64,000 nucleotides of DNA from Desulfuribacillus stibiiarsenatis (GTDB taxonomy: Bacteria > Bacillota > Bacilli > Desulfuribacillales > Desulfuribacillaceae): the NCBI RefSeq assembly GCF_001742305.1, contig NZ_MJAT01000005.1, positions 27,786 to 91,785 on the forward strand. Reading direction: 5' to 3'. Of this stretch, positions 18,979-30,390 are shown one piece after another. The translations under genes and the position numbers were made by a program. The notes under the pieces were generated by a model. It ran no database searches. It saw nothing but the letters and a program-made list of their open reading frames with translations, and had not been told where the DNA came from. Numbering within the stretch: the stretch's first letter is position 1; each line of letters opens with the position of its first letter.

Positions 18979-19005
18979 GTGGGAGGTATCAACCGCTAAT
19001 ACCAC
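18979..19005 (+). promoter_or_regulatory. Second candidate L1 binding hairpin before rplA
   Basis: Outer stem GTGG/CCAC, GA bulge side, inner stem GGT/ACC, loop ATCA, 27 bases as in the rplK copy. Another hairpin, GGTTGGTGC-tta-GCGCCAGCC (18951-18971), lies directly upstream. The inner-stem change keeps pairing, which argues for a structured RNA. Confidence 0.55.
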
Positions 19006-19023
19006 AAAGGAGGATATTTTATT

Positions 19024-19716
19024 ATGGCGAAACATGGTAAGAAGTATTTAGAAGCTTCGAAGCTTGTAGATAAAGAAACTGCTTATGATCCAGAACAAGC
19101 AGTAGAATTAGCGAAAAAGACGACTGTAGCAAAATTCGATGCTACTGTTGAAGTTGCTGTTCGTTTAGGAGTAGATCCTAAGAAGGCAGACCAACAACTT
19201 CGTGGTGCTTTAGTATTGCCACATGGCACAGGCAGAACACAACGCGTGTTAGTATTTGCTAAAGGCGAAAAGGCAAAAGAAGCAGAAGCTGCTGGTGCAG
19301 ATTTTGTTGGTGATGACGACATGATCGCTAAGATTTCTGGCGGATGGTTTGATTTTGATGTAGTAGTAGCAACACCTGACATGATGGCTAACGTGGGTAA
19401 GCTTGGTCGTGTACTTGGACCTAAGGGCTTAATGCCAAACCCTAAAACGGGAACTGTTACATTTGATGTTGATCGTGCAGTGAAAGAAATTAAAGCAGGT
19501 AAAATTGAATACCGTGTAGACAAGGCTGGAAACATCCATGCGCCTATCGGTAAAGTATCTTTTGACGATGTTAAGTTAATTGAAAACTTAACGGCAGTGA
19601 TTGATACATTAAAGCGTGTTAAGCCTGCAGCTGCAAAAGGGCAATATGTTAGAAATATTACTCTATCAACAACAATGGGTCCTGGTGTTCGCGTAAACTT
19701 ACAAAAGTTCCTATAG
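19024..19716 (+). CDS. rplA: 50S ribosomal protein L1
   Basis: The 230-residue protein is full length, with [10 protein letters not shown] near the start, [15 protein letters not shown], and the [19 protein letters not shown] signature. L1 forms the mobile stalk at the ribosomal E site and usually represses its own mRNA. It follows rplK with only 85 bases between them, filled by two hairpins. Confidence 0.98.
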   Translation: MAKHGKKYLEASKLVDKETAYDPEQAVELAKKTTVAKFDATVEVAVRLGVDPKKADQQLRGALVLPHGTGRTQRVLVFAKGEKAKEAEAAGADFVGDDDMIAKISGGWFDFDVVVATPDMMANVGKLGRVLGPKGLMPNPKTGTVTFDVDRAVKEIKAGKIEYRVDKAGNIHAPIGKVSFDDVKLIENLTAVIDTLKRVKPAAAKGQYVRNITLSTTMGPGVRVNLQKFL

Positions 19717-19740
19717 GATTCAACGGTTTGTTTGAAGTTG

Positions 19741-19769
19741 TTGACTTTAGATAAACGTTATGATATAGT
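19741..19769 (+). promoter_or_regulatory. Promoter of rplJ-rplL
   Basis: TTGACT (19741-19746), 17-base spacer, TATAGT (19764-19769) with TG in the extended -10 position. It lies just upstream of the L10-type leader. Confidence 0.75.
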
Positions 19770-19796
19770 ATCATCTGTTCGACAAAAAATGAATAC

Positions 19797-19925
19797 TCCG
19801 TAGACAGTAGGTTGCTTAGGCATAAAATATCCTACCGAGGTAAAGCTTGAATGCATAGTAATCAATTGATTTGATTCCTTATGATATTTATTGCCCTCGC
19901 GTGTCTGCGAGGGCTTTGTTTATTC
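19797..19925 (+). ncRNA. L10-type ribosomal protein leader
   Basis: The segment has the conserved L10 leader words: TCCGTAGACAGTAGG, a turn with TTAGGCATAAAATA, and TCCTACCGAGGTAAAGC. It ends with the hairpin GCCCTCGC-gtgtct-GCGAGGGC (19893-19914) and TTTGTTT. The L10(L12)4 complex is known to bind this leader in Firmicutes and favour termination, giving feedback on rplJL. Confidence 0.85.
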
Positions 19926-19980
19926 TCAGAATAGAAAAGAAGCTATATTTCATTGATATTTGAAACCAGGAGGTGTGTTC

Positions 19981-20481
19981 ATGGGCGTTCGTGAGGAAAA
20001 AGCACAAGTTGTTGAGCTATTAGTTGAGAAAATTCAAAATAGCAAAAGCACAATTGTAGCTGACTACCGTGGATTGAATGTTAAGCAAGTAACAGAGCTT
20101 CGTAAGAAACTTCGTGAAAGTGGAATCGAGTTTAAAGTAGTGAAAAATACTCTAACTCGTCGTGCTACTGAAAAGACGAATTTTACTGCTCTTGATGAAG
20201 TTTTAGTAGGACCTACTGCAATTGCATTTGGTGAAGAAGATGCAGTTACTGCAGCAAAGGTACTAGTTGACTTTGCTAAGAAAAACGACAAGCTTGAAAT
20301 TAAAGGTGGAATCGTTGAAGGTCAAGTAGTAAGTGTGGATGAAATTAAAGCACTTGCAAGCCTGCCTTCACGCGAAGGACTTATCTCTATGTTCTTAAGC
20401 GTTCTTCAAGCACCTGTGCGTAACTTCGCATTGGCAGTTAAAGCAGTTGCTGAAAAGAATGGAGATACGCAACAAGCGTAA
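19981..20481 (+). CDS. rplJ: 50S ribosomal protein L10
   Basis: The 166-residue protein shows the L10 core: [20 protein letters not shown] and [12 protein letters not shown] near the N-terminus, followed by GPTAIAFG, and a C-terminal helix that carries L7/L12 dimers. It anchors the stalk to 23S rRNA. ATG 19981 follows CCAGGAGGTG; an in-frame upstream start at 19960 would overlap the ribosome site. Confidence 0.98.
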   Translation: MGVREEKAQVVELLVEKIQNSKSTIVADYRGLNVKQVTELRKKLRESGIEFKVVKNTLTRRATEKTNFTALDEVLVGPTAIAFGEEDAVTAAKVLVDFAKKNDKLEIKGGIVEGQVVSVDEIKALASLPSREGLISMFLSVLQAPVRNFALAVKAVAEKNGDTQQA

Positions 20482-20524
20482 TCACGAAAAAATTTTAATT
20501 TAACTATAACGGGAGGTTTTTTAC

Positions 20525-20887
20525 GTGTCAAAAGAGCAAATCATTGAAGCGATTAAAGGTATGAATGTATTAGAATTAAACGAGCTTGTTAAAGCTATCG
20601 AAGAAGAGTTTGGTGTAACTGCTGCAGCTCCTGTAGCTATGGTTGGTGGCGCTGTTGCTGAAGCTGCTGAAGAGCAATCAGAATTTGATGTAATTCTTAC
20701 AAATGCTGGAGCTTCTAAAATCAATGTAATTAAAGTTGTTCGTGAGTTAACTGGCTTAGGCTTAAAAGAAGCTAAAGCTGTTGTTGACGGTGCTCCTGCA
20801 CCTCTTAAAGAGAAAATCGGTAAAGAGGAAGCAGAAGCAATCAAAGCTAAGCTTGAAGAAGCTGGCGCTGTTGTTGACATTAAGTAG
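20525..20887 (+). CDS. rplL: 50S ribosomal protein L7/L12
   Basis: The 120-residue acidic protein has the N-terminal dimerisation helix, the Ala-rich hinge ([18 protein letters not shown] region) and the C-terminal factor-binding domain ([20 protein letters not shown]). Multiple dimers on L10 recruit translation GTPases. It starts at GTG 20525 after GGGAGG and is closed by a terminator. Confidence 0.98.
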   Translation: MSKEQIIEAIKGMNVLELNELVKAIEEEFGVTAAAPVAMVGGAVAEAAEEQSEFDVILTNAGASKINVIKVVRELTGLGLKEAKAVVDGAPAPLKEKIGKEEAEAIKAKLEEAGAVVDIK

Positions 20888-20896
20888 TCATATGAT

Positions 20897-20932
20897 AATA
20901 AAACCCTTGTCTATGGGCAGGGGTTTTTATTA
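20897..20932 (+). terminator. Terminator after rplL
   Basis: AATAAAACCCTTG pairs imperfectly with CAGGGGTTTTTATT around a short loop; the T run lies in the 3' arm. Confidence 0.7.
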
Positions 20933-21007
20933 TCGAAATTTCAGTAATTGGTATAATTTGATGGATTATGCCGAAGCTAGAAGTAGACTGTGTCAGGAGT
21001 GAAGCGC

Positions 21008-21604
21008 GTGGATTATTATTATAGTAAGAACCCGCAAGTTAGCTCGAATGAATCTACTATTAAAGCGCATTTGCGAGGGAACGAATGGACTTTTGTTTCG
21101 GACGCAGGAGTCTTTTCTAAAAAAGGCATTGATTTTGGCTCTCGGCTATTAGTAGAAACAATTCAAATCACGAATGGTGAATCGCTATTAGATTTAGGGT
21201 GTGGTTATGGAGTTGTAGGAATTGTGTTAGCTTATGAGACGCCAGCAGGCAGAATTCTAATGACCGATATCAATGAGCGTGCGATTTCGCTTGCTCGCAA
21301 AAATTGTATAATCAACCTTGTTAGAAATGCCAATCAATTAGTGAGCGATGGCTTTGAACAAGTCCCGCGTACACCATTTCATCATATCGCACTGAACCCG
21401 CCAATACGGGCAGGGAAAGCTAAAATCTATAGTATGTTTGAAGACTCAGTACAATTTCTTGACGAAAAAGGCTCTTTTTGGATTGTCATGCACAAGAAGC
21501 ATGGCGCAATGTCTGCGGTGAAAAAGTTAGAAAGTATGTATAAAACCGTAGAAATTGTCAATAAAGAGAGCGGATATCAAATAATAAAGGCAACGAACGG
21601 TTGA
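21008..21604 (+). CDS. ybxB: RsmC-like class I methyltransferase (YbxB family)
   Basis: The 198-residue protein has the SAM-binding motif LLDLGCGYGVVGI and the NPPIRAGK motif (N-P-P) typical of N2-guanine methyltransferases such as RsmC. It likely modifies 16S rRNA, but the target is inferred. I start it at GTG 21008, eight bases after AGGAG; the GTG at 20990 would place the ribosome site inside the gene. The position between rplL and rpoB matches B. subtilis ybxB. Confidence 0.9.
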   Translation: MDYYYSKNPQVSSNESTIKAHLRGNEWTFVSDAGVFSKKGIDFGSRLLVETIQITNGESLLDLGCGYGVVGIVLAYETPAGRILMTDINERAISLARKNCIINLVRNANQLVSDGFEQVPRTPFHHIALNPPIRAGKAKIYSMFEDSVQFLDEKGSFWIVMHKKHGAMSAVKKLESMYKTVEIVNKESGYQIIKATNG

Positions 21605-21620
21605 CAAAAATAGATGCGCA

Positions 21621-21649
21621 TTGACACGAAAAAATGCTTGTGATATTAT
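21621..21649 (+). promoter_or_regulatory. Promoter of rpoB-rpoC
   Basis: Perfect TTGACA (21621-21626), 17-base spacer, TATTAT (21644-21649) with extended TG. A second TTGACA overlaps the ybxB stop at 21601 but lacks a matched -10. Confidence 0.8.
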
Positions 21650-21745
21650 GATTTAATGTATAATAATCAGTTTTTTTGTGAAAAATGGTTTTTATCCATT
21701 TTTTATTTTTGTTTGCACGAAAACGGGCATGAGGGGTGAAAGTCA

Positions 21746-24700
21746 TTGGCGGGCAAGTTGGTTACATACGGAAAACGTCAACGCAGGAGCTATTCGAGTA
21801 TTAGAGAGGTTTTGGAACTGCCAAATCTTATTGAGATTCAGCAAGCCTCCTATCGATGGTTTCTAGAGAATGGACTTAGGGAAATGTTTGAAGATATATC
21901 CCCAATTCAAGATTTTACTGGGAATCTAGTCCTTGAGTTTATTGATTATCAATTAGGTGATCCAAAGTATTTAGTAGATGAATCAAAAGAAAGAGACGCA
22001 ACTTACGCTGCTCCTCTTAGGGTTAAGGTTAGACTTATCAACAAGGAGACAGGGGAAGTAAAAGAGCAAGAAGTATTTATGGGAGATTTCCCATTGATGA
22101 CAGAAACGGGTACCTTTGTAATTAACGGAGCAGAACGCGTTATTGTCAGTCAGCTTGTTAGATCCCCAAGTGTGTATTTTAGTTTAAAAAACGATAAAAC
22201 TGGTAAAGAGACCTACACGGCTACTGTGATTCCAAATCGTGGCGCTTGGCTTGAACTTGAGATTGATGCGAAGGATATTATCTATGTGCGCATTGATCGT
22301 ACGAGAAAGCTACCTGTTACGGTTCTTTTGCGTGCCCTTGGTTTTGGTAGCGATGTAGAGATATTGGATCTTTTCGGTGAAAACCAGTTTATAAAGAATA
22401 CATTAGAAAAAGACAACACAGATAATACGGAGAAGGCATTACTTGAGATCTATGAAAGGCTTCGCCCTGGTGAGCCACCTACGGTAGATAATGCAAAGAG
22501 TTTGCTATACTCTAGATTTCTAGATCCAAAACGCTACGATTTAGCGAGTGTTGGTCGATATAAAATCAATAAAAAGCTGCATATTAAAAATCGTATCTTC
22601 AATCAAAAGCTAGCAGAAACCATTGTGGACAAAAACACTGGTGAAATTATAGCGGAAGCTGGAGATTTAATCGATAGAAGACTATTAAATAAGTTAATAG
22701 CTTTAATCGAAGAGGGCATTCTTGACACTTCTGTCATGCCGCATAACGGAGTTCTAGAAGATGAGCCTGTGAACCTGCACTCCCTTAAGATATATTCACC
22801 ACTCGAAGATGGCGAAGTCATTCGTGTCATTAGCAATGGTGCCATTGATAAAAAAGTTAAAAACATTACAGGGTCCGATATCGTAGCATCATTAAACTAC
22901 TTTATCAATCTATTGCAAGGGGTAGGTGATGTTGATGATATCGACCACCTTGGTAATAGAAGACTTCGTACAGTCGGCGAGCTTTTACAGAATCAATTCC
23001 GTATCGGTTTATCGCGTATGGAACGTGTAGTACGTGAACGCATGTCAATCCAAGACATTAATGCAATTACGCCACAAGCGTTAATTAACATTCGTCCAGT
23101 AATTGCTTCTATTAAAGAGTTTTTTGGAAGTAGCCAGTTGTCCCAGTTCATGGACCAGACAAACCCGCTAGCAGAATTAACGCATAAGCGCCGTTTATCT
23201 GCGTTAGGGCCTGGTGGTTTGACAAGAGAAAGAGCCGGCTTCGAAGTTCGTGACGTCCATCACTCTCACTACGGCAGAATGTGCCCGATTGAGACACCAG
23301 AAGGACCGAACATTGGACTGATTAACTCCTTATCCACATATGCAAGAATCAACGAATATGGTTTTATCGAAACTCCATATCGAAAAGTAGATCAAGATTC
23401 CAATCAAGTAACAGAGAAAATTGATTATTTAACAGCTGACGAAGAAGATAATTTCGTAGTAGCACAGGCGAATGCTGAGCTTAACGAAGATGGAAGCTTT
23501 ACAAATGATCAAGTGGTATGCCGCTATCGTGATGAGATACAGCCAGTGAATCGTGACAAGATTGACTATATGGACGTATCGCCAAAGCAAGTTGTTTCTG
23601 TAGCTACGGCGCTTATTCCTTTCTTAGAAAATGATGACGCCAACCGTGCTCTAATGGGATCAAACATGCAACGTCAGGCAGTACCTCTGTTAGTAACAGA
23701 CGCACCTCTCGTAGGCACAGGGATGGAGCACAAAGCTGCGAAAGATTCAGGAGTTGTAACGACGATTCGTCACGATGGAGTGATTGAATTAGTTACAGCG
23801 AATGAGATACGTGTAAGAAGAATAGCAGAAGTTGATGGCAAGCAAGTCAAAGGTGACGTCGACGTTTATAAATTACAAAAATTTGTTCGTTCTAACCAAG
23901 GGACATGTATCAACCAGCGACCAATTTGCAAGCTGGGAGACCATGTGAGAAAAGGTGATATCGTAGCAGATGGACCAGCTACTGATATGGGAGAACTAGC
24001 ATTAGGAAGAAATGTATTAGTAGCATTTATGACTTGGGAAGGTTATAACTACGAGGATGCGATTCTATTATCTGAAAAGCTAGTAAAAGAAGATGTATAT
24101 ACTTCTGTTCATATTGAAGAGTATGAATCGGAAGCTAGAGATACAAAGCTAGGCCCTGAAGAAATAACACGCGACATACCGAACGTCGGTGAAGATGCTT
24201 TGAAGAATCTTGATGAGCAAGGTATTATCCGTATCGGTGCCGAGATCAAGCCAGGAGACATTTTAGTTGGTAAAGTTACGCCAAAGGGTGTTACGGAATT
24301 AACAGCCGAAGAGCGACTTTTACATGCAATTTTCGGTGAAAAGGCAAGAGAGGTAAGAGATACTTCATTGCGCGTTCCTCATGGTGAAGAAGGTATTGTA
24401 GTCGACGTTAAGATTTTCACTCGTGAAAATGGCGATGAGCTTCCACCTGGTGTGAATCAACTGGTCCGTGTATACATTGCGCAGAAACGTAAAATCTCTG
24501 TAGGGGATAAGATGGCAGGACGCCACGGTAACAAGGGTGTTATTGCACGTATTATGGCAGAAGAAGATATGCCGTTCTTACCGGATGGAACTCCAGTGCA
24601 AGTAGTTCTTAACCCGCTTGGTGTACCTTCACGTATGAATATTGGTCAAGTACTAGAAACCCACTTAGGGATGGCGGCTCGTTATTTAGGAATACACATG

Positions 24701-25282
24701 GCAACCCCGGTATTTGACGGAGCAACAGAAGAAGATGTATTTGATGCATTAGAGGAAGCGAGATTGCCAAGAGATGGCAAGACCGTCCTATATGATGGAA
24801 GATCAGGAGAAGAGTTTGAAAGTCATGTAACCGTAGGGGTTATGTACATGTTGAAACTTGCTCACATGGTTGATGACAAGATTCATGCTCGTTCGACTGG
24901 ACCATACTCTTTAGTAACGCAACAACCCTTGGGTGGTAAAGCACAGTTTGGTGGACAGCGTTTTGGAGAGATGGAGGTATGGGCACTTGAAGCATATGGT
25001 GCCGCGTACACGCTTCAAGAAATCCTCACAGTTAAGTCCGATGATGTCATCGGCCGTGTGAAGACTTATGAAGCAATCGTTAAAGGTGAAAACGTACCAG
25101 AGCCAGGAGTTCCGGAATCGTTTAAAGTATTGATTAAAGAACTTCAAAGTCTTGGTATGGATGTAAAAATCCTATCGGCGAACGAAGAAGAAATCACTAT
25201 GCGCGAATCGGATGATGATGATGAGTCACCTGATAAGTTGAACTTAAGCATCGATGATATTATCGAAAATGAAGGAAAATAG
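21746..25282 (+). CDS. rpoB: RNA polymerase beta subunit
   Basis: The 1178-residue subunit is complete. The rifampicin-binding region reads [16 protein letters not shown], then [13 protein letters not shown], which is the drug-sensitive form. GRHGNKG and the C-terminal [13 protein letters not shown] segment are present. The tail is acidic ([11 protein letters not shown]) as in other Bacillales. Translation starts at TTG 21746 after GAGGGGTGA. It is transcribed with rpoC. Confidence 0.99.
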   Translation: MAGKLVTYGKRQRRSYSSIREVLELPNLIEIQQASYRWFLENGLREMFEDISPIQDFTGNLVLEFIDYQLGDPKYLVDESKERDATYAAPLRVKVRLINKETGEVKEQEVFMGDFPLMTETGTFVINGAERVIVSQLVRSPSVYFSLKNDKTGKETYTATVIPNRGAWLELEIDAKDIIYVRIDRTRKLPVTVLLRALGFGSDVEILDLFGENQFIKNTLEKDNTDNTEKALLEIYERLRPGEPPTVDNAKSLLYSRFLDPKRYDLASVGRYKINKKLHIKNRIFNQKLAETIVDKNTGEIIAEAGDLIDRRLLNKLIALIEEGILDTSVMPHNGVLEDEPVNLHSLKIYSPLEDGEVIRVISNGAIDKKVKNITGSDIVASLNYFINLLQGVGDVDDIDHLGNRRLRTVGELLQNQFRIGLSRMERVVRERMSIQDINAITPQALINIRPVIASIKEFFGSSQLSQFMDQTNPLAELTHKRRLSALGPGGLTRERAGFEVRDVHHSHYGRMCPIETPEGPNIGLINSLSTYARINEYGFIETPYRKVDQDSNQVTEKIDYLTADEEDNFVVAQANAELNEDGSFTNDQVVCRYRDEIQPVNRDKIDYMDVSPKQVVSVATALIPFLENDDANRALMGSNMQRQAVPLLVTDAPLVGTGMEHKAAKDSGVVTTIRHDGVIELVTANEIRVRRIAEVDGKQVKGDVDVYKLQKFVRSNQGTCINQRPICKLGDHVRKGDIVADGPATDMGELALGRNVLVAFMTWEGYNYEDAILLSEKLVKEDVYTSVHIEEYESEARDTKLGPEEITRDIPNVGEDALKNLDEQGIIRIGAEIKPGDILVGKVTPKGVTELTAEERLLHAIFGEKAREVRDTSLRVPHGEEGIVVDVKIFTRENGDELPPGVNQLVRVYIAQKRKISVGDKMAGRHGNKGVIARIMAEEDMPFLPDGTPVQVVLNPLGVPSRMNIGQVLETHLGMAARYLGIHMATPVFDGATEEDVFDALEEARLPRDGKTVLYDGRSGEEFESHVTVGVMYMLKLAHMVDDKIHARSTGPYSLVTQQPLGGKAQFGGQRFGEMEVWALEAYGAAYTLQEILTVKSDDVIGRVKTYEAIVKGENVPEPGVPESFKVLIKELQSLGMDVKILSANEEEITMRESDDDDESPDKLNLSIDDIIENEGK

Positions 25283-25304
25283 ATTAACATAGGGGGAATG
25301 ACCC

Positions 25305-28300
25305 TTGTTGGATGTCAATAACTTTGAAAGTATGAAAATAGGATTAGCATCACCGAACAAGATTCGTTCATGGTCTTTTGGTGAGGTTAAAAAACCTGAA
25401 ACGATTAACTACAGAACGTTAAAGCCGGAGAAAGAAGGTCTTTTCTGTGAAAAGATCTTCGGTCCTACCCGCGACTGGGAATGTCATTGCGGTAAGTACA
25501 AGCGTGTTCGCTATAAAGGCGTTGTTTGTGATCGCTGTGGCGTTGAAGTGACAAAGGCTAAAGTTCGAAGAGAGCGTATGGGGCACATTGAATTAGCAGC
25601 ACCTGTATCGCACATTTGGTATTTTAAAGGCATCCCTAGTAGAATGGGTCTTGTCCTTGACATGTCACCGAGGGCTTTGGAAGAGGTAATTTATTTCGCA
25701 GCTTATGTGGTAACGGATGCAGGGGAGACAACTCTAGATAAGAAGCAACTACTATCTGAGAAAGAATACCGCAGCTATAAAGATAAGTATGGTGATAGCT
25801 TCAAAGCATCAATGGGTGCGGAAGCAATTAAGAAGTTACTTCAAGACATTAACATCGAAAAAGAGAGTGCTCAGCTAAAAGAAGAGCTAAAAACGGCACA
25901 AGGTCAACGCAAGAACAAAGTTACAAAACGATTAGAAGTGCTGGAATCTTTTAAAGCATCTGGCAATCTACCAGATTGGATGATTCTTGACGTACTTCCA
26001 GTCATCCCACCGGAGCTACGCCCAATGGTACAGTTAGATGGTGGACGTTTTGCAACTTCTGACCTGAACGATTTATATCGCCGCGTGATTAACCGTAATA
26101 ACCGTTTGAAGCGTTTATTAGATTTAGGCGCACCAGAAATCATTGTACAAAATGAAAAACGCATGCTTCAAGAAGCGGTCGATGCATTAATTGACAACGG
26201 AAGAAGAGGTCGTCCTGTAACAGGTCCTGGTAACAGACCACTAAAATCTTTAAGCCATATGCTTAAAGGAAAGCAAGGGCGTTTCCGTCAGAACCTATTA
26301 GGTAAGCGTGTTGACTATTCTGGTCGTTCCGTTATCGTAGTAGGCCCGAACTTAAAGATGTATCAGTGCGGATTACCGAAGAAGATGGCGCTTGAGCTAT
26401 TTAAACCTTTTGTTATGAAAGAGTTAGTAGCCAAGAAGATTGCCCATAATATCAAGAGTGCAAAACGTAAGGTTGAGCGTGTACATCCAGAAGTGTGGGA
26501 TGTTTTAGAAGATGTAATTCGCGAGCATCCAGTACTGTTGAACCGTGCCCCTACATTGCATAGATTAGGAATTCAGGCATTCGAACCTGTACTTGTAGAA
26601 GGAAAAGCAATTCGTTTGCATCCTCTGGTATGTACAGCATATAACGCGGACTTTGACGGTGACCAAATGGCCGTCCACGTGCCATTATCATCTGAAGCTC
26701 AAGCAGAAGCTCGACTTTTGATGCTTGCATCAAATAACATTCTAAATCCTAAGGATGGGAAACCAGTTGTAACACCTACCCAGGACATGGTATTAGGTTG
26801 CTATTACCTAACGATCACGAAAAAGGGTGACAAGGGCGAAGGAAGCATATTCTCGAACCCTAATGAAGCAATTTTGGCGTACCAAGTAGGGAAGACTTCG
26901 CTACATGCATTAGTAGCAATACCGGCGAAAACTTTAGGAAAAACTAGTTTCAATGAAAAACAACAAAACGCATTTCTTGTGACTACTGTTGGTAAGATTA
27001 TTTTTGATGAGATATTCCCTCCAGAATACCCGTTTATTATGGAGCCAACGGCGAGTAACATGACCGATCGTATTGATGATCGTTTCTTTATCTTTGAAAA
27101 GGGAACGAACATTAAAGAGTTCATTGAAAAACTAGACGAAGTACCAGCATTGACGAAGGGAAATCTAGGGAAAATTATCGGTGAATGTTTTGATCGATAC
27201 AAAACAACTAGAACTGCCCAAATCCTTGATAAACTTAAGGCTCTTGCGTTCCAATATGCTACAAAAGCAGGGATCACGATTGCCGTTTCTGATATCATTG
27301 TTCCAGATGAGAAGCATACAATTCTAGCAGCAGCAGAAGAAAAAGTAGAAACAGTAGTTAAGCAATTTAAACGTGGTCTAATTACAGACAACGAAAGATA
27401 CGACCGTATTATCTCCATTTGGAGTGCAGCTAAGGATGAGCTTACAAAGGCACTTATGTCAACCCTTGACCGCAACAACTCCATTTATATGATGGCTAAC
27501 TCTGGTGCCCGTGGTAACGTATCGCAGATCACTCAGTTAGCAGGTATGCGTGGACTTATGGCAAATCCTTCAGGACGTATCATTGAATTACCAATCAAAT
27601 CAAACTTCCGTGAAGGATTAACAGTACTTGAGTACTTTATCTCGACACACGGTGCGCGTAAAGGTTTGGCCGATACAGCCTTAAGAACAGCTGACTCAGG
27701 ATACTTAACACGTCGTCTTGTTGACGTAGCACAGGATGTAATTGTTCGTGAGAACGACTGTGGTACAGAACGCTACCTCGAAGTTGAAGAAATGCGTGAT
27801 GGAAGTGAAATTATTCAAGATTTACATGATCGTATGGTAGGTCGTGTAACCTTTGGAGAAGTCGTTCATCCAGAAACAAATGAAGTGATTGTAGCAGATG
27901 CTGAGATGATTGATGATGCGAAAGCAAGTCGAATTCTAGCGGCTGGAATCAAGAAAGTCAAAATTCGTTCCATCATTACTTGCAAAACAAGTCATGGTGT
28001 ATGCATAAAATGCTACGGAAGAAACCTTGCAACAGGTCACAATGTAGAAATCGGTGAAGCGGTAGGAATTATTGCTGCTCAATCGATTGGGGAACCAGGT
28101 ACACAGTTAACAATGCGTACGTTCCATACAGGTGGAGTAGCAGGGGACGACATCACACAAGGTTTACCGAGAATTCAGGAGCTATTTGAAGCGCGTAACC
28201 CGAAAGGGCAAGCAGTAGTATCGGAAATCGAAGGTAAGGTCGTTGAAATTCGCGATATTAAAGGCAAGCGTGAAGTTGAAATCCAGAATGACCGCGAGAA

Positions 28301-28916
28301 TAAGGTATACCAAATTCCGTATAACTCTCGTATAAAAGTATATAAAGATATGGAAGTTATCCCTGGTCAGGAATTGACGGAAGGATCTATTGATCCAAAA
28401 GAACTTTTAGCTGTACGAGGTATTCGCGGAGTTCAGAATTACCTGATTCGTGAAGTACAACGAGTATATCGTTTACAGGGTGTTGATATTGCCGATAAGC
28501 ACATTGAAGTTATGGTTCGCCAAATGCTAAGAAAAGTTAAAGTTCTAGAAGCTGGAGATACATCATTGCTACCTGGAACATATATCGATATTAGCGATTT
28601 TGAAGAAGCTAACAAAGTTGCGTTCCGTGCAGGAAAAGATCCTGCGGTCGCAAGACCAGTGCTATTTGGTATTACCAAAGCATCGTTGGAAACAGATTCC
28701 TTCTTATCAGCAGCGTCCTTCCAGGAAACGACTAGAGTTCTTACGGATGCAGCAATCAAAGGTAAGATTGACCGCTTAATCGGACTAAAAGAAAATGTTA
28801 TCATCGGTAAATTGATTCCTGCCGGAACTGGCATGGCGAGATACCGGAATACAAACATAGAGGTAAGCACACCAGAGGAACCAATAGAGAACGGTGCAAC
28901 CGTTGTAGCTGAGTAA
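25305..28916 (+). CDS. rpoC: RNA polymerase beta' subunit
   Basis: The 1203-residue subunit has the N-terminal zinc site ([20 protein letters not shown]), the catalytic NADFDGDQM motif that binds the active-site magnesium, the trigger loop ([22 protein letters not shown]) and a second zinc site (CGTERY, then [13 protein letters not shown]). It starts at TTG 25305 after AGGGGGAATGA. Length is normal for Bacillales. Confidence 0.99.
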   Translation: MLDVNNFESMKIGLASPNKIRSWSFGEVKKPETINYRTLKPEKEGLFCEKIFGPTRDWECHCGKYKRVRYKGVVCDRCGVEVTKAKVRRERMGHIELAAPVSHIWYFKGIPSRMGLVLDMSPRALEEVIYFAAYVVTDAGETTLDKKQLLSEKEYRSYKDKYGDSFKASMGAEAIKKLLQDINIEKESAQLKEELKTAQGQRKNKVTKRLEVLESFKASGNLPDWMILDVLPVIPPELRPMVQLDGGRFATSDLNDLYRRVINRNNRLKRLLDLGAPEIIVQNEKRMLQEAVDALIDNGRRGRPVTGPGNRPLKSLSHMLKGKQGRFRQNLLGKRVDYSGRSVIVVGPNLKMYQCGLPKKMALELFKPFVMKELVAKKIAHNIKSAKRKVERVHPEVWDVLEDVIREHPVLLNRAPTLHRLGIQAFEPVLVEGKAIRLHPLVCTAYNADFDGDQMAVHVPLSSEAQAEARLLMLASNNILNPKDGKPVVTPTQDMVLGCYYLTITKKGDKGEGSIFSNPNEAILAYQVGKTSLHALVAIPAKTLGKTSFNEKQQNAFLVTTVGKIIFDEIFPPEYPFIMEPTASNMTDRIDDRFFIFEKGTNIKEFIEKLDEVPALTKGNLGKIIGECFDRYKTTRTAQILDKLKALAFQYATKAGITIAVSDIIVPDEKHTILAAAEEKVETVVKQFKRGLITDNERYDRIISIWSAAKDELTKALMSTLDRNNSIYMMANSGARGNVSQITQLAGMRGLMANPSGRIIELPIKSNFREGLTVLEYFISTHGARKGLADTALRTADSGYLTRRLVDVAQDVIVRENDCGTERYLEVEEMRDGSEIIQDLHDRMVGRVTFGEVVHPETNEVIVADAEMIDDAKASRILAAGIKKVKIRSIITCKTSHGVCIKCYGRNLATGHNVEIGEAVGIIAAQSIGEPGTQLTMRTFHTGGVAGDDITQGLPRIQELFEARNPKGQAVVSEIEGKVVEIRDIKGKREVEIQNDRENKVYQIPYNSRIKVYKDMEVIPGQELTEGSIDPKELLAVRGIRGVQNYLIREVQRVYRLQGVDIADKHIEVMVRQMLRKVKVLEAGDTSLLPGTYIDISDFEEANKVAFRAGKDPAVARPVLFGITKASLETDSFLSAASFQETTRVLTDAAIKGKIDRLIGLKENVIIGKLIPAGTGMARYRNTNIEVSTPEEPIENGATVVAE

Positions 28917-28962
28917 TATTATCACGGGATGTATACAATAATAGCAACATTAAAAAATAATA

Positions 28963-28991
28963 TTGACTTTAGTATTTCTAAGTGCTAATAT
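28963..28991 (+). promoter_or_regulatory. Promoter upstream of the L7Ae-like gene and the str operon
   Basis: TTGACT (28963-28968), 17-base spacer, TAATAT (28986-28991), 47 bases before the TTG start at 29038. Confidence 0.7.
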
Positions 28992-29037
28992 ACTCTAGTG
29001 TGTGAATATGGATGAATAGGTTAGGGGGATTCGTTCA

Positions 29038-29289
29038 TTGCCATACCTTAAATTAAAAGATGCTAATCATATAACCATTGGCTCGAAGCAAACACTGAAA
29101 GCCATTGAAACAGGAGTGGCACTGGAAGTTCTGATCGCTAAAGATGCAGATCTGAAGGTGACAGTAAAAATTGCAGAAAAATGCAAGGAAAAGAATGTGC
29201 CTGTTATATATGTCGATTCTATGAAGAAGCTTGGAAAAGCCTGCGGAATTGAAGTAGGAGCTGCAACAGTAGCAATTACAAAAGCATAA
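29038..29289 (+). CDS. ybxF: L7Ae-family K-turn binding protein (YbxF)
   Basis: The 83-residue protein has the L7Ae fold signature: [49 protein letters not shown]. The B. subtilis homologue binds kink-turn RNA. Its exact role in translation is unsettled. It starts at TTG 29038 after TTAGGGGGATTCG and heads the rpsL-rpsG-fusA-tuf group. Confidence 0.93.
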   Translation: MPYLKLKDANHITIGSKQTLKAIETGVALEVLIAKDADLKVTVKIAEKCKEKNVPVIYVDSMKKLGKACGIEVGAATVAITKA

Positions 29290-29306
29290 CGGATTACAAA
29301 TGCGTT

Positions 29307-29340
29307 TTTGATGCGGCGCAGGAAACTTTGCCGCATCAAA
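29307..29340 (+). promoter_or_regulatory. Perfect hairpin between ybxF and rpsL
   Basis: TTTGATGCGGC (29307-29317) and GCCGCATCAAA (29330-29340) form an 11-bp perfect stem with a 12-base loop. There is no T run after it, so it may be an attenuator, processing site or leader structure rather than a plain terminator. Confidence 0.6.
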
Positions 29341-29408
29341 GACTTTTCATTTGGAGAAAAATGAATCGCCTGGAACTGTGGGCTTATTTTGAAAGGAGGT
29401 GGACGAAA

Positions 29409-29828
29409 GTGCCAACAATTAACCAATTAGTACGTAAAGGACGTCAAGATAAAATTGAGAAGTCTACTGCTCCTGCTCTTCAAAAGGGATACAATAGCTT
29501 CAAAAAGACTCAAACGAACCAAAGCTCACCTCAAAAGCGTGGGGTTTGCACTCGTGTTGGAACAATGACACCTAAGAAGCCTAACTCAGCGCTTCGTAAG
29601 TACGCTCGTGTACGTTTAACTAACGGTATTGAGGTTACAGCTTATATTCCTGGAATCGGACACAATCTACAAGAACACTCAGTAGTTCTTGTTCGTGGTG
29701 GTCGTGTGAAAGACTTACCAGGGGTGCGTTACCATATTGTACGTGGTGCGCTAGATACTTCTGGCGTTCAGAACAGACTACAAGCTCGTTCTAAGTACGG
29801 AGCAAAAAGACCTAAGAAAAAATCATAA
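29409..29828 (+). CDS. rpsL: 30S ribosomal protein S12
   Basis: The 139-residue protein is complete, with [20 protein letters not shown] and [11 protein letters not shown] followed by [12 protein letters not shown]. The lysines at the streptomycin-resistance positions are the wild-type form. The start is GTG 29409 after AAAGGAGGTG; the frame is open upstream to 29328 but this runs through the ribosome site. Confidence 0.98.
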   Translation: MPTINQLVRKGRQDKIEKSTAPALQKGYNSFKKTQTNQSSPQKRGVCTRVGTMTPKKPNSALRKYARVRLTNGIEVTAYIPGIGHNLQEHSVVLVRGGRVKDLPGVRYHIVRGALDTSGVQNRLQARSKYGAKRPKKKS

Positions 29829-29884
29829 TATTGCCTAAAATAGGCAAGCGGAATCATTGAATTTCCCGTAAAGGAGGTAACAGA

Positions 29885-30355
29885 ATGCCAAGAAAAGGAC
29901 CAGTAACTCGTAGAGATGTATTGCCTGATCCAGTTTACAATAGCAAGCTTGTTACACGTTTGATTAACAAGTTGATGATTGATGGAAAGCGTGGAGTATC
30001 TCAACGTTTACTATATAACGCATTTGAAATCATTCGTGAGAAAACAGGGCAAAACCCTACTGAAGTTTTCGATCAAGCGCTTAAGAACATTATGCCAGTT
30101 CTTGAAGTTAAAGCTCGCCGTGTAGGTGGAGCGAACTACCAAGTTCCAGTAGAAGTTAAGCCTGAAAGAAGAATCACTTTAGGACTTCGTTGGTTAGTAA
30201 ACTACTCTCGTCTTCGCAATGAGAAGACAATGGAAGAGCGTTTAGCGAATGAAATTTCAGACGCAGCTAACAATGCAGGTGCTAGTGTGAAGAAACGTGA
30301 AGAAACACATAAGATGGCAGAAGCAAATAAAGCATTTGCTCACTATCGTTGGTAG
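29885..30355 (+). CDS. rpsG: 30S ribosomal protein S7
   Basis: The 156-residue protein has the S7 signature [22 protein letters not shown] and [16 protein letters not shown]. It nucleates assembly of the 30S head. The ATG follows AAAGGAGG. Length is typical. Confidence 0.98.
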   Translation: MPRKGPVTRRDVLPDPVYNSKLVTRLINKLMIDGKRGVSQRLLYNAFEIIREKTGQNPTEVFDQALKNIMPVLEVKARRVGGANYQVPVEVKPERRITLGLRWLVNYSRLRNEKTMEERLANEISDAANNAGASVKKREETHKMAEANKAFAHYRW

Positions 30356-30390
30356 GATAAATAGGTTTTACAATTTAAGGAGGATATTCA

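Noticed and set aside
26804..27484. 226-residue minus-strand frame inside rpoC
   Set aside because: It is the complement of a conserved coding region; the rpoC reading explains the sequence.
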